DNA from: Atherinomorus stipes
Lineage: Eukaryota; Chordata; Actinopteri; Atheriniformes; Atherinidae
Length of the DNA stretch: 64,000 bases
Assembly (NCBI GenBank): GCA_023101725.1
Contig: JALJCO010003968.1
Coordinates: 2,337,001-2,401,000, forward strand
Direction of reading: 5' to 3'
Shown here: positions 48,801 through 61,664 of the stretch, one piece after another
Layout of the letters: each line of letters opens with the position of its first letter
How positions within the stretch are numbered: the first letter of the stretch is position 1
Position numbers and translations under genes: made by a program
Notes under the pieces: generated by a model
The model's database searches: none
What the model saw: only the letters and a program-made list of their open reading frames with translations
Told to the model about the DNA's origin: nothing

Positions 48801-49090
48801 AAAATAACACAAGTAATGTTTTGTATTTGTGTACCAACTGCAATAGATTATATTCATATCAGATATAACAATATCCCTTTTGTCATTCACAGCAATCATC
48901 GTATTGATAGTTTAGAAAAATATTTCTAAGAAAATAAGTATGTACAGATATTCATTACAGAAATAACTTATCTGATTCTATATTGTTGTCTGATTAAAAT
49001 AACATTTCAAGTAACCATGTGTGCTGTAAAATGCTGAACGCGGCACAACAGCGCTCCCTACAGGCCTAATTGTCTTCTAAGTTTGACAGA

Positions 49091-49244
49091 ATAACTTTTG
49101 TCCTTCTCGTTTTCCCGTAGGAGATTCCTTCCTCCTGTCTCAGCATGGATCCTCTACCCAACTTTATTTCGGTGTTTTTGTGTTAGTTTGCTTTTGTTTT
49201 GGGCTAACGGCCTTCCTCTGGACATCGGTACTTTTGTTGACAGC
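49091..49244 (+). promoter_or_regulatory. ubac2 proximal promoter and 5' UTR
   Basis: The stretch before the start codon lacks a TATA box. The longer reading frame from 49098 is not in frame with the start at 49245 and has no resemblance to the protein. The ATG at 49245 was chosen because it reproduces the conserved N-terminus. Confidence 0.4.
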
Positions 49245-52200
49245 ATGTTTACCACCACCGGTTCCCGGGGCCTCTGTAAGTATCTCGGGTGAACCGTTGA
49301 AGCACAGCGGGGCTACATGAGTCCACTCACCACCTCTTCTGTCAATTCCAACGCTAACACCTAGCTTAGCTGACTGACGTTAGCATGTCGCTGTCATTCA
49401 TTTACCCGGAGCTGTGCTGTCAGTTAAAGCTACCTTATGTTATTTATCAGCACAGGTTACGTCTGTGCAATTAGTTGGCCATTCGATTAAGCTCCAATTG
49501 TTTACAATATGTGGCTAAACGGGTTAAATAGCATTGTCTGCACCGTTTACAGTCTCGTTGTTACTTTTCTGTTAAATAAGCTACAGATTCCTATAAAAAC
49601 AGCTCAGTAAATAAGGTGGTAGCATTAGTTGTAAACGCTGTTGTGTGTTTGCGATTCACAGACAAGGCTCCTCTGTCTAAAAGCCTTCTGTTGATTCTCA
49701 ATGGAGTGACTGTGATGCTGACCCTGCTGCCACAGTACCAAGAAATGTTCATATACAACCTGCAGGCTGTCATACAGCAGCACCAGGTATGTCTCCAGCA
49801 TCGGTTAGACCCAGAGGGGGGGAGAATCACACTGGTTCGACAGTACTTTCCCCTTTTGGTGACACGACTAGTTGTTGGTACCAAGTGAAACATAATTACT
49901 TTTTTAAAAGCTGTTTTTTTTCATCATCAGGATAAGTGTTGATTGATTCACATTTGCTTATACCCAGATGGGATGAAAATCCTGAGCTTTCACACACATC
50001 AGTCTTAGCCATCACTTGATTGATTAATCATAAATGTCTTACACTTGTAAAGCAGCAAGGACGGTCGGACCCTTGACAAGAGACACTGAGCAATCACAAA
50101 GTTATGAGAGTGGATTCATACTTTGCTGGCTTTCTTAAAGTGCCTTCCACCCTGCCTTTTCTCTTTATTTTTTAAATGTAAACTAATCCAAGTTGGATCT
50201 TAGTGTAATGAATGTATTTCTTTTAACTCTCCCTAGAATGATACCATGAAGTTAACTTAATTTCAATCTATTATTATAATTTTGCCCTGGCCATTCGTGT
50301 CCCCCTCCCTTAAAGTGGCACCATGACCTGCCTCCCTGTTAAAATACAGGGTGTTACAGTACAAAATTCTTTGAGAACCTGTGGTATTTTCAGACAGATA
50401 ATAGGATATCCATCTAGTCGCAGTTGTTTGGAAACATTAACTGATGGATATCACCAGACCAAACAGGCTGACTCCTCTGGCAGATTTGGCTGAGATCAAA
50501 GATTAGCAATCTGTAGAAAGCATATGGTGGGACCAGAAGTTAAGAAATATGTTTCACATGAACATGATCAACTGTCATTACAAAACCAGAACTATGCATT
50601 TGGGTCATGTGATGCCATTTGAGGCAACCTTTTTCTGGTTCCACAAGAGGGAGTTTACTTTGCAAAAAAATGTGACTTTAGAGTTCATGAAACTGATTTG
50701 ACATTAAACTTTGGGTGAGTTTGAAATGTCAGTGTGCAAAACATTTAAGTTATACCATCCTATTAAAATGATTCCTTCTTCTACAGTGCTATGATGTTTT
50801 CTGTGTTCACCTGTGTTTTAGGATTGTGTGAATGTATTTAACTCTGCTTCCCCATGTGCTGTAGGTATGGAGGTTGTTGTGTGGCAGGCTGGTCTGTCTA
50901 GACGTGAAGGACTCCTTCTGCAGTAGCTTGCTAATATACAACTTTCGAATCTTTGAGAGGAGGTTTGGCACCAGGAAATTTGCTGTAAGTTTTAAAATCA
51001 TGGCTGGGTATTGTCACTCTTTTCTGATTTTCAAGGTTTCAATGTGATTCTCTCTGCCGGTTTAATCTTTTGTCAGGAATCTTGGAGATAGTAACAGTTC
51101 TGCATGGCTGTGAAAGAAAAAGCAAATGCTTACTTGTCACACTAGACTAAGGCCCGATCTCATTTCTCTCTTTTTTTTTTTTTTTACCTCTACCCCTTGC
51201 CCCTTAAAATGGAGCCACATGGGGTAGGGCTGAAAGTAACCTCCTACAACTTGTGACACCCCTTCAACAATCGCATACATCATCAGAGATCCCTGCCGGC
51301 TTGTATGTAAGCAGATGTGCGCTGAGCCATCGGTGCAAATCTCAAGAAAACAAGCTCTCCAGCTGTGGATTAACGTTACCAAGCTAATGTTGACATTAAG
51401 TCCGATTTGTGCATGATATTCCCGGTCGTGTTGTATCCCATGATGGTCTCCATGCATTGGACGACTGGCAGCTGTATTGCCAAAGGTTTCATTGATCACG
51501 TTATCTCTGTAGATTGCCAGTGCGGCCACAGAGCTCTGCTGGTTTTCAGCCTGGTAGTGTTTATGTTACTGATGCTTCAAAGTAATACTAGCAATTTTTT
51601 TCATGTTGTTTTTTTTTTCCTTTTTCTTTCTTTCTTTCTTTCTTTTTTTTTTTTTTTTTTTACAAAGAAAATGATCTTCAAACATTTAAACAGCATTCAA
51701 GTAGATAATACAATAGTTTTCATACATTTTAAAACTTTATCTATGGCGAAAATATTTACATTTGTGGATTTTTTGGGAGACTTGTAGCAGCCATATGAAA
51801 ACCCTTTGTTTAAAGGGGTACATATAGCCCTACCACTTACCCCTACCCCTGTGTCCTAACAGGATTGAAACACCCCTACCCCTACATATGAACGCACATA
51901 ACAGAGGGAAAGGGCAAAGGGGGAGAATTGAGATCGGGCCTAAGACAGATAAGGCATGAAAATTTAACAGGAAAAAACTTCTTTTACAAAGTTGATTTCT
52001 GGATTTTCTGAATCAATAATGCACCATTAAAAAGATGATTTGATTTAAAATAGGAAATCCTTCAGGTTAATTCAGCATTAATCGATATTACAGTATTAAT
52101 ATGTTTGATAGTATGGAAAGAAATGGAAAAATGTATGCCTGTAATATAAAGATATTTACATTGGTGAATTAAAAAGTGAAAGTCCTTCGAATCTGCTTGC

Positions 52201-55200
52201 AAGTTATTATTTCTTTACTTACTCCTACATACAGAAACTAACTCATATTCAGGTGTTTTAAACTACGATTATATAATAAGTAAATACGACCATCGGTTAG
52301 AATTAATGAGAGCTGTAAAGTGATACAATTTCACCATTAAGGGAGGAGAAAATTCAACTTTGTCATGAGACCAACTTTGTATTTGTAGTGAAATATTTAA
52401 AGATGAACATGTATTTAAACATGAACTTGTCTAGATATGTATTGATTTGATGATCACATTTGCTGCTCTTTTTTCTTTCAGTCCTTCCTATTGGGGACTT
52501 GGTGTCTCTCTGCTCTGATGGATTTTCTGTTGGCCCAGGCTTTCCAGTATCTGTTTGATTATGAAGTAGAAGAACTGCCTGCAGGACTGTGAGTAGCATG
52601 TAGTTGTAATACACATCTCTGAGAGGGAATACTTAATCTGTCATTTTTATGTCAACAGGAGGTCTGCATTTAGAATTTAAGCATCTTTATATTTAATCAT
52701 GTTTATGGTTTAGAAATTATGTGTCAGTTAAGTGGAAAAATCTTCATTTTCACAGCCATATAAATCCATGCAGGCTGTAGGCTGTGTTCATTTGGTAATT
52801 TCTTAATCCCCCTCCTCCGTCCACCTCCACCAAAGAAAGGAATTAAAAATGTCTTGACAGACTTAGTTATCAGTTATTATTCAGTTAGTGAAATACTGAG
52901 TTAATTAGCCACAATGTCTAAATACATTTTCTCAAATTAGAACTCAAATCTCAGTAGAACTGATTTGCTCATATTTATTCTTTTTTTTTTTTATTTCTAG
53001 TCTTTTGACATTTCCATCTCCTTCCACAGGCTTGCTCCTGTTTTTTCCCTGTTTGTGCCTTTCTACCACTCAATCCCCAGGATGCCAGTCACCCAAGTAC
53101 TGGGTCACATCCACATCACCAACAAATCTCTGGTTTACATAATTGGCTTGCAGGTAAGCCCATTTTCTGCAGGTGTGCACACACCACATGTGCTTGTTTT
53201 GTTTCATCTCGTACAGTCCTTCAACTCTTGAAAGTCTCACCATGTCACCATTATTTCTCTCCTCCATCTCTCATCCTACAGCTGTTGACTTCTAGCCCTT
53301 TCATGTGGCTGCTTGCACTCAGTGGACTGGTGAGTAGCCATGTCTCTGTGCTGGTGATCTAGTGTTCCTGGATTTAAAAACGGTCAAATTAATTACAGAT
53401 TAAATATTTGCTCGACTAAGATGTTTGAAATGCTAAAGATATTAAATGAGACAAGCAAGAAGAAAATGAACCTGTATCTGTGCTGATTTTCTTGTTTCTT
53501 TCAAAATGTACAGTACAGTATATATGTGGAAGCTCCAGGATCTTGTTGCCATACCTTCTCAGCCCTGCAGCACTGTATAGACAAAACTGAATGTACTTGA
53601 AGTAAAGCTTGTAAAACGCATACTAAATACACATAAATTCCTAAATGTGCTTTTCAGATCTCAGGTGGACTGTTCTACTCCAATGTTCTCTGGATACAGA
53701 AGATCCTCTTTGTTCCTGTGTGGATGTCTTGGATTGGGCGGTATACACTAGAACCAATCTTTTCAAGTGAGTCCAGCTGCTAATATTCATAAACGTAAAT
53801 CTTATGTTAACCCTTTGCAAACATGACCAGTGTTCCAGCACTTTATATGGGGCTGTCTTTGTGAAGAGTACTATTAGCTCTTTTTAGGCTTTTTGCCAAA
53901 GCTGCTATGCAGAATGACTCACAGCGTTAACTTTTGACAGATCCAAAAAGCCCTAAAGATCACTTTAATTCCAAAGCAAGGTTTTCAACTGTCTCTGGTG
54001 GTAAACTTCTTTTTCTAAATTAAATCCAGCAGATAATTATCTGGGTGATTCATTTTGAATGTGTACATACTGATCATGGTTTTTCCTTTATGCTTGTTTT
54101 TTGCTGGCCTGTACCAAGGGGCAAACTCCGCTGGAGAAAAGTGAAGCCCCGGAAGTAACCTTAAAAATTATAGTTCACTCTTCATCTGGAAGGGGCTGGC
54201 TCCAAAACGGAGCAAATCCCCATAGACTCCCATGTAAAAAAGGCCAACCTCACAGCAGAAATGAACATGTTTCCAGCCTGGTTCATAAAGTCATTTTAGG
54301 TTTAATTGGTCAAGTTTACCTTCATGTTAGAGCTCAAAAGAGAAATCCTCTGTTTTTCAAAAACAACACTGTAGGGATGTAATGTTGACCGATAAAATGA
54401 TTAACCATGATTAAAATGACCAACAATTAATAATATTGTTTAAAATTTTAATTATCGTTAAAACCGTGATTGATTACTGCACTTTGAAAAACTCACTGCT
54501 TATTGCCTGGAAAAGCAGCAACAAAGGCACCCACATGGACAGCACTCTAGAGATTTTTCCGCCTTCATAAAAGGACAAAGTAGACATCTAAACCCATTTT
54601 GGATATTTTTAAAGATGCTGGTGGGGTATTTCAATAATACTGTGGTTATAATGATAACCGTGATCATTTTGGTCATAATGACCGTGATATAAAATTTTCA
54701 TATCGTTACATCCCTACAACACTGGCCTATATGCATATTGTTAAAGGTCATGTGGACTAGTCAGGAGGCTATCAGTTAAACAGTTGTTTGGACTGATAGT
54801 GCAAAAATTTAATTTATTTGCTCAAGTAACATGCTTTATGTCTGGATAAAGGGAAAACATTGCAATTCAGCATTAAAAATACATCTCTGCGCTGATCTAC
54901 CCGTCTGATCCAAAGTTAATGGAAATGTTTAGCTAAACTTACTGTTGCAGTAGAAAGTTCACATCAAATACTGACAACAGAGTTTTATACACCAGTACTC
55001 AAGTACCTCACTGGCCCGAAATGTTTGTTTCTCCATTAAAAAGCGAATAAATGTTTTTTTTTTTTTTTTTTTTTTTTAAATCTCTTTACATTTTTTTTTT
55101 TAATATTTAACTTTTTAGAGTATATTTGTGCAGAAATTGATAAAATGTCTCAGGGCTCACAATAGTAATCTAGAATCATACAGTAGAGATTTATAAATAA

Positions 55201-57110
55201 AAGAAATTGGCTGTTCTTTCATGTTGTGTATGTATTCAAAACCTATCCTTAAAAGATTGTTTACATTTAATGTTATTCCTTAAATAGCTGCTCATCTCTA
55301 ATCCCTGATGTCCTGTATTTTAAGCCATTTAGCTGGAAAAGTCTGCTTATTTGTGTTAATCACCATTTCACAAGGTTCATTTCCTCACTGAAATGAAGCA
55401 TGTTAATTCTTTCTGGAGTCAGGAAACTGATGTTTTTCTGTATCCAGATAATATCCAAATGCTACACTTATTAATGTACAGAAATGAAATAAAATGAAAT
55501 GAAATTGAAAATACTTTATCCCAGAAGGGAAATTTGACATTTAAAAAAGCTCACTCTTTTTTTTTTTCTTTCTTCTTTTCTTTTCTTTTTTTTTTTTTAA
55601 CAACATAACATTAATATTGAATAATAACATAACAATAATACAGTAATAATACAATAATACAATAGTACAACTAAATGTCTTTACGGATAAGTGGAGCAAC
55701 ATAGAAATAAGTTGAAACCTGCCATTTTTTCAGCATTATAATTAGTCTACTAATTTAAAAATCTTTTACCTAGTATTTGAAGTTTTATGTTTGTCTGCTT
55801 ATTAATATGCCAACATCTGTGATTATCAAGGCTCCCAGCCAAACAGTGAGACACCTCTGGGGATGGGCGCCACTTTGGATATTCAGAGGCAGCAAAGAAT
55901 GGATATGCTGGACCAGCAGCTGCTATTGGCCCAATACAACGAGGCCAGGAGGAATGCCAGACACCAACCACAAGTACAGACTTTTTACAGCCTGAAGCCC
56001 ACAAATATACACACAGCATCAGAACTTGATTGACTTTGCTTCATTATATCTGTGTGCAGGCTGGGTTGTTGCAGTGGACCAGGTTGTTCCCATCCCTTAG
56101 ACTCCGAGGACAGAACCGACCCCCAATGCAGCCCCACCCTCAGGCTCAAACACACCCATCTACTCAGCCACCATTACTGGACAACTCTCCTGTCGCAGAG
56201 GAACAGGTGGGGGCTGGTTTTTGTGCCTGTTTGCTAAAAAATTGACAGCCTTTGCAACAGTTTGAAGCTACTTTGAGATTTGTGTTGTGTACTCCTGTAT
56301 TCATGTCGCTGTGCACGTCAGCAGTGCGGAGTAATTTGAACTCACAGTATTCATGGTGCCGCAAGATGGCTCGTAGCCCCTCATGGTTGTACTGTAGGTA
56401 GCAGCGAAGGTTAAAAGTGTTTCCTCTGATGCTTCGCACAAGCATACAGCATGTTCTGCAGAGTATCTATGTTTGTAGTGAGTCATCTGTCTTGTAATAA
56501 AAAAAAAAATCCAAATAGCCAACTTGCTTTTCTTTTTAGCCACAAATTCTTCATCTACATTTTTGTTGCCCTTTTTGTTATCTTCACCATCCAAATGCTC
56601 CCCCCATGTACTGCAGCCATTAGCATAGATGGTGCAGGCATCCAGGAAGTGTCCACTATTTTGGCCATTGACACACACTGAGCATGAATGCACAGCAGCA
56701 TTTGGAACAGCATCAGATCACTCAAATATGCAAATAGGGACTACTATTTATCACAGTTTAGGCAGTTGCTGCAACATGTCGTAGGCTAGTATCCTGATGA
56801 AGGAAAATTTTCTATATTTTGTGAAACCCTATTTTTCCGTCTATTTTATGAGAATCTTTGTTGATAAACATACAGTACTGCTCACTCTTGCGCAACCAAA
56901 CTAGATTTTCCAGCACATCTGTTACACTTCATCCAGAGCAGACTACTCTGGATATGTATGTGATGATTTCTGCAGCCAAGTGATTATGTTTTTGTCCCAC
57001 AGGTTGCACGGTTGGTGGAAATGGGCTTCTCCAGAATCGATGCCCTAGAGGCCCTCAGAGCTTCAAATAATGACATCAATATGGCAACCAATTTCCTCCT
57101 GCAACACTGA
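49245..57110 (+). CDS. ubac2: ubac2, UBA-domain rhomboid-like ER protein
   Basis: UBAC2 is a multi-pass ER membrane protein of the inactive rhomboid group, linked to ER-associated degradation (gp78/UBXD8 partners) and lipid droplet control. Ten exons: 49245-49275, 49662-49786, 50865-50984, 52482-52588, 53030-53153, 53282-53329, 53658-53766, 55831-55973, 56060-56206, 57003-57110. The phases agree and give 353 residues (human 344). It starts MFTTTGSRGLYKAPLSKSLL, which leads into the first membrane segment. Family blocks are LLIYNFRIFERRFGTRKFAS, LLAPVFSLFVPFYHSIPR and GLQLLTSSPFMWLLALSGL, then GMGATLDIQRQQRMDMLD after the membrane region. The last exon, residues 319-353, is the UBA domain with the signature MGFSRIDALEALRASNND. 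The cytosolic linker is Pro/Gln-rich. Identity is secure. Confidence 0.96.
50985..52481 (+). other. ubac2 intron 3
   Basis: The intron holds the inverted-repeat transposon at 51151-51940; the remainder is AT-rich sequence without recognisable content. Confidence 0.55.
51148..51943. mobile_element. Non-autonomous Harbinger-like element
   Basis: GGCCCGATCTCA at 51151-51162 returns inverted at the right end as GAGATCGGGCC, ending at 51940, with one mismatch further in. TAA stands directly outside on both sides (51148-51150 and 51941-51943), matching the TWA target duplication of PIF/Harbinger elements. The 790-bp body is non-coding apart from chance ORFs, carries CCCTACCCCTA-type motifs near both ends and a long T-rich tract (about 51609-51661). 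Confidence 0.75.
54115..54345. repeat. Dispersed teleost repeat fragment
   Basis: The stretch with CCCCATAGACTCCCATGTAA, CAGCAGAAATGAACATGTTT and CCAGCCTGGTTCATAAAG closely resembles a repeat I recall in many fish genomes. The reading frame across it is by chance. No ends or target duplication were found, so it is a fragment of unknown class. Confidence 0.55.
54364..54724. mobile_element. Complete hAT-type MITE with 8-bp target duplication
   Basis: TAGGGATGTAA at 54372-54382 is exactly repeated inverted at 54706-54716. The flanks CAACACTG at 54364-54371 and 54717-54724 are identical, an 8-bp duplication as made by hAT transposases. The 345-bp body is AT-rich with repeated GATAA, ATGACC and CCGTGAT motifs and does not code. 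Confidence 0.9.
55480..55550. repeat. LINE-like 3' end with (ATGAA)n
   Basis: Short GAAATGAAAT units are joined to AATACTTTATCCCAGAAGGG, which resembles a common end of fish non-LTR elements (ACTTTATTGATCCC type). Only this end is present. Confidence 0.45.
56207..57002 (+). other. ubac2 intron 9
   Basis: About 800 bp of intron. The overlapping reading frames here (up to 130 codons) match nothing known to me and cross no splice context; no repeat was recognised. Confidence 0.5.
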
Positions 57111-58605
57111 TGGAAAAATGAGTGAGAAGGGAAAAAAGAGGTGAATACCGAGGTGAAAAAGCGTTTAAAGAAGCAACCAAAGTACAGGAGTAAAAAGCAA
57201 AACAGTTAAACAGTTGGGAAATGTTGCAGAGAATAAAAGTGGTGAACAATGGAGAACAGGAGAGGGGACAAATTAAATTTGTACAGATAATTTGGAAGAG
57301 GCAGTGTCACTGCTCGCTAAGGCAGTGTTAAGCTAACACAACCTGAACTGGGGCAGAGAGCAGGCTGGTTAATGGACAAGTGTGAAGCACAAAGTGAAAG
57401 ACATTTGCGTCATAGCGCTCTGATGGCCGTCATGGTGTGAAACAGGCGTTGACTCCAAGGGATGCCCTGTGAAGTACGTATGATACAGAAGTAAAACTGG
57501 TTTCAGCCGTCCACCTGCCGCATCTTACAACACACCGATCTTTAGTGGAGGAAACAAAGTGCAGTGGTTTATTTCTTTTAGACAAACAGATCTGCTGATA
57601 TTTCTTAGACCCACCATATAGACACCAATTTATCGCTATGTAAAACACACTTTAATGCATCCCCATGTCATTTAGTGGCACCTCCGTAATGGCTGCTATG
57701 TAACCAAAATTTTAGGTCACAATTAAAGATAAACAGATCTATATCCAAAGTGTTTTGAAACGATGGATCACAGAACTTTATTCAATCTGTGTTTTATTGT
57801 TTTAAACTAAAATTCTTTAAGTTATAGACATCCCCCTATGGGTGGGTTTATGCAGCAACTGCTACAACAGAAGGTTGTATTCTGTACTGGGAGATGAAGG
57901 AATTTAAGACACACAAACAATATAACCTACTTCACTGTGGGTTTTTCTTCTTTTTTTTTTACCATGCAGTTTTTTGTTGGCAGGGTTTCATGGAAGCAGC
58001 AGAGTGTAGTCTTTTAATACACGAGAAGTTAGCCTGACTGACACTTCTTTGGAGCCGACTGGTTTGGCCCATTTTAACTCTACAAGTGCATTGTTGGACA
58101 GGCAGGACAGTTAGATGGGCTATCTCAGGGTCAGGTGACATCTTCTGTCAGTGACATCATATTACAGACATGAGCGCACATTCACAGATGAAGTTGTGTG
58201 CAGATTCAGAGTAGCTGGTTAGGTTAAGGTATATTTATTCCATCTTAACAGAGTTTTCTCGGCTGTCAACACGCCAGTCTGAATCGTCAAAGTCTTAAAG
58301 GCCTGTTAATATTTATTATGCAATATTACGACAAGAAATTTGTGAAAACTATGCACTGCATAGTAACTACTTTGTGTATATAAAAGTACATGCAAGAGAA
58401 ATAATATTGCTGCCACTGTGTATTGATGTCAAAAACAGATGCTAGTTTTATATTTTGTGCATAATGATGTTAATAATCTCTGGCCACTGAAATGAGTCAT
58501 TTGTGTGTAAGTATTTTTGAGAGTGATACTATAATATATGGGTGTGATGAGGAAGTTGTTGCATGGGCAACTTTCAAATAAACTGTAATGAATCGTATTG
58601 GATCT
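57111..58605 (+). other. ubac2 3' UTR
   Basis: Long AT-rich non-coding sequence after the stop. A canonical AATAAA at 58577-58582 is followed by a GT-rich stretch, so an end near 58600 is likely; no earlier canonical signal is better placed. Confidence 0.55.
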
Positions 58606-61434
58606 GTGGAATAAATTAGTATCTTGACTGAACTTTTTGTGTTGGTGTATAAATGGTATTCTGTTATTAATAACTTAATTTGTATTTAATCTTAAATAGC
58701 TTAAAAAGAATAAATTGTTTTCGTAAGCTAAAAGAATGGGAAATTCTTTTTAAAAATTAGTTTTCTTATACACCAAATATATTTGGTTTTTGAAAATAAA
58801 ATCTGGAAAATTAAACTAATAGGGCAAAACACCTCTGCAAAGTGAATTTTGGATTGGACTTCATCAGATATAAGTGATGCTAAGTGCTTCATCTTGTTAA
58901 TATGTTAAATTGCTTCATGCTATTCCTTTTCCTCAGTATCATAATCAGAATGTAATATCCAGAACACATGAGCTCGGATTATAGCATAATTTTTTTATTT
59001 GCAGCTCGGCCAGAGCAAATATTTAAAACAATTTTTCCTGATGGTTTATGAACTTTATGGGCTTTTCTATTATTTTGCTTTAAAACAAACCCTGAGATCC
59101 CCAAGCTGGAGAGGTTGAGAACAAAATGGCCATTTTGGAGACCTTGCATCTGCTTCAGATATCAGAGTTGGCCTTTCCAGAGAAAATGTTGACATATTGG
59201 ACTATGATTTGATAGATTTACAGAGATTTCAGCTCTTTGAACAAAATCTGATCCTAATAATCCAGTCTATGAAAGAGTATCAATGGCTCAAATTATTTTC
59301 GAAGCTTGAAAAGGTTACAAAAACACAGCAGTGTTTGGATTTACCCTGTTAGGGAATCCTGTCGGATTGTGTGCAAATGATTTGTAGCCTACTGTAAAAA
59401 AAAAAAAAAAAAAAAAAGAAAAGTTACCCTCCCAAGGAACTATAGAGACAAACCCTTTCACTCAGCCAACAGCCTGCCTGAGAGCACCTAAGCAGCCTCT
59501 CGCTGAGGTGGAGAAGAGAAGAGAGATGTGGTTATTATTTTGGAGAAGAAGCAGAAAAAACTGAAACACCTCAAACTCCTTCGACTACTTCTTTGTGTAA
59601 CGGTTGAGTTGTTTTTTTTTTCTCTTCACAAGAAATGATTGTACTGACTTTTGTTACACACTGGTTTATTAAAGGAATAACCTGTGGAGGAAAAGTAACA
59701 CGAGCAGGGAAGAGAAGGGGTGCTTTAAGTGGGAAGGAGCAGGCTTGATCTGATTTTACGTGCTCAATGTTATTAGGTGCTCTTATCACTTTTGTTTTCA
59801 CAGAAGAAATAATATGTGATTTACTGGCCTTTAGATGCCATTAGTTGACAATTAAGACAAAATGTTTGAACAAAAAAGAGAGGAAAAAAGTCGTACTTAA
59901 AGTCTAAACGCTGGTTTAATAAGGGAATAAGCTATGGAGGGAATGAATAACTTGATGTTTTTATATACCTGTTCCTGTGCTGCTGCTACAGACAAAGGAA
60001 TTCTTAATGTCTGTCAAGCAAAAGATTTACCCAACACAGTGGGCAACTACACTTACTTTCAGTACCTGAATGATACATTTTAGAATAAAGCACTTGCATT
60101 ACTAAGGTACAAAATTGTTGAATGTTTTTGTACTTTTTCCTTCTCAAGTGTATTTCTTAGGGATGGGCATATTGATGCCCTGGGCCCAGTATTTCAAAAA
60201 TAATCCACCAGGATTAATCCAGGTGGATTGGATTTTTTCCAGATCTGATCAGAAATTGGGTATTTCAAACGAGATTTAATCCTGAAGATTTAAATCCAGA
60301 TCTGTGAATCCAATCCTGCCTTTAATCCAGATTTTTTGCTCTTTGGGTATTTCAAAAGTTTGGGCCCAAATCTGGATCATTTTGATCCTGAAAATGGGGA
60401 TTAAAATAATCCCACCTCAGAGGTGGATTTGATGAGGATCTTGAGGTGGAAAACAATGAGGTTGGCAGCTGCAGTCACGAACTACACATCTTTCACTCTG
60501 AATCTGTTACATAAATCTACTCCTTTCATACTGAAGAAATAATATGATATATTTTTAAAAATGAAATGTTTCATACGCATTGTGATGGAGCCAAATTTAC
60601 AACAAACATAGTGCTCTTGTTTCTGCTAAGTAAATTATTTTTGCGTGAGACCTGTTTTTCACTTTTAAGATTTGAAGAGTGTAACCACATTTGAAACGGC
60701 GTCCATGCACAACATTTTTTGTTCCAGCGATGCGCTAAATTACTCACTATGTGGACCACTCAAAGCGCTTTAGGCAATAATACAGTTCTAGCCCTTTCAA
60801 ACTTGTTCTGGAAAGCGGTCTTTTGTCTCTTATACCGTTATCATCCAGACAAACGCCTCCATGTCATTAAAGAGGAAATGCTGCAGCACGTTGTTTAGGC
60901 TGAATGCACAAGAAAATGTCCCAACACCGCTGTATATTTCAGAACTTTCATTACTCTGCCTGGTGCATTCATTTATTCGTTGCTGCTGCTTTCTGCCATC
61001 TATAAAAGCCAAATGTTCTCTTCTTCACTTTCTGACATCACAATCACAATGAACAGCGCCCCTTAGTGGTGACCCGCAAACATCATTTCACATCACTACA
61101 ACAGGGATGAAAGGATGGCTTGTGCGACAAACGACACATCTACATTTCCCTAAATCTGAACGTAGCTGTAATTGCAGTCCATCATTTAAAATAAGTAAAC
61201 AAAATCTGCACATAGCTCAGAATTTAGTGACAGTTACAGACGAATCCTGAAAAGTTAAATTTCTGTCACAAAGTAAACATGTTGACTCCATAAATAAAAA
61301 TGTTTGCATGAATAATTGATAACCATGTTTCATTTTCACATAAATTTATTAGTTTAACTGCTTGTCAAGCATTTTAATCTTTACCTTCACCTCTTCTTTC
61401 TGAGCTGAGTGAGTCCGTCCCTTTCAGAGGACAA
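58606..61434. other. Intergenic DNA downstream of ubac2
   Basis: AT-rich sequence without a credible gene. It contains a run of 22 A at 59396-59417 and the motif-repeat block at 60182-60430. The ORFs (60-76 codons) have no recognisable family. Confidence 0.55.
60182..60430. repeat. Degenerate repeat block with GTATTTCAAA motif
   Basis: GTATTTCAAA occurs three times (about 60189, 60260 and 60347), each followed by variants of TAATCCAGAT/GGATTAATCC, and GGGCCC stands near both ends (60182 and 60362). It looks like a decayed mobile element with subterminal repeats, but clear termini and a target duplication are missing. Confidence 0.5.
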
Positions 61435-61664
61435 TGGCCCTCATTTATCAAACGATCGTAGAAATGATCGCACATCTGATCGTAAAATGGTCGTACGATT
61501 GGACCCACGTGTGATTTATTAAAACGTTCGTATCGGTCCAATCTCGTCGTACGAACAGTCTTGATAAATTCCACAGCTGAAGTCCATCGTAATTTAAATG
61601 TCACGCCCACGGTTACGCCCTTAAACATGCATAATGATGAGGCTTCACCCAGCCAGGTTGAACC

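Larger units (their letters stand above)
45986..49090. other. dach1-ubac2 intergenic region
   Basis: No protein or RNA gene recognised. It contains (TA)n at 46352-46376 followed by (GA)n to about 46405, CA/TG tracts near 47070 and 47210, and the long trinucleotide repeat block at 48366-48800. The ORFs in it are short and without family resemblance. Confidence 0.6.
53767..55830 (+). other. ubac2 intron 7, filled with repeats
   Basis: This 2.1-kb intron holds a dispersed repeat fragment at about 54115-54345, a complete hAT-type MITE at 54364-54724, poly(T) at 55054-55077, a LINE-like tail near 55480-55550, and further T-rich and ACAATAATA-type simple sequence to 55680. No exon is missed by the phase count. 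Confidence 0.65.

Noticed and set aside
48607..48843. 78-codon ORF rich in Ile, Asn and Ser
   Set aside because: It only translates a trinucleotide microsatellite.
51137..51529. 130-codon ORF on the minus strand
   Set aside because: It crosses the left end of an inverted-repeat transposon and has no transposase motifs.
56301..56693. 130-codon ORF on the minus strand
   Set aside because: It lies in ubac2 intron 9, resembles nothing known and overlaps other open frames; chance ORF.
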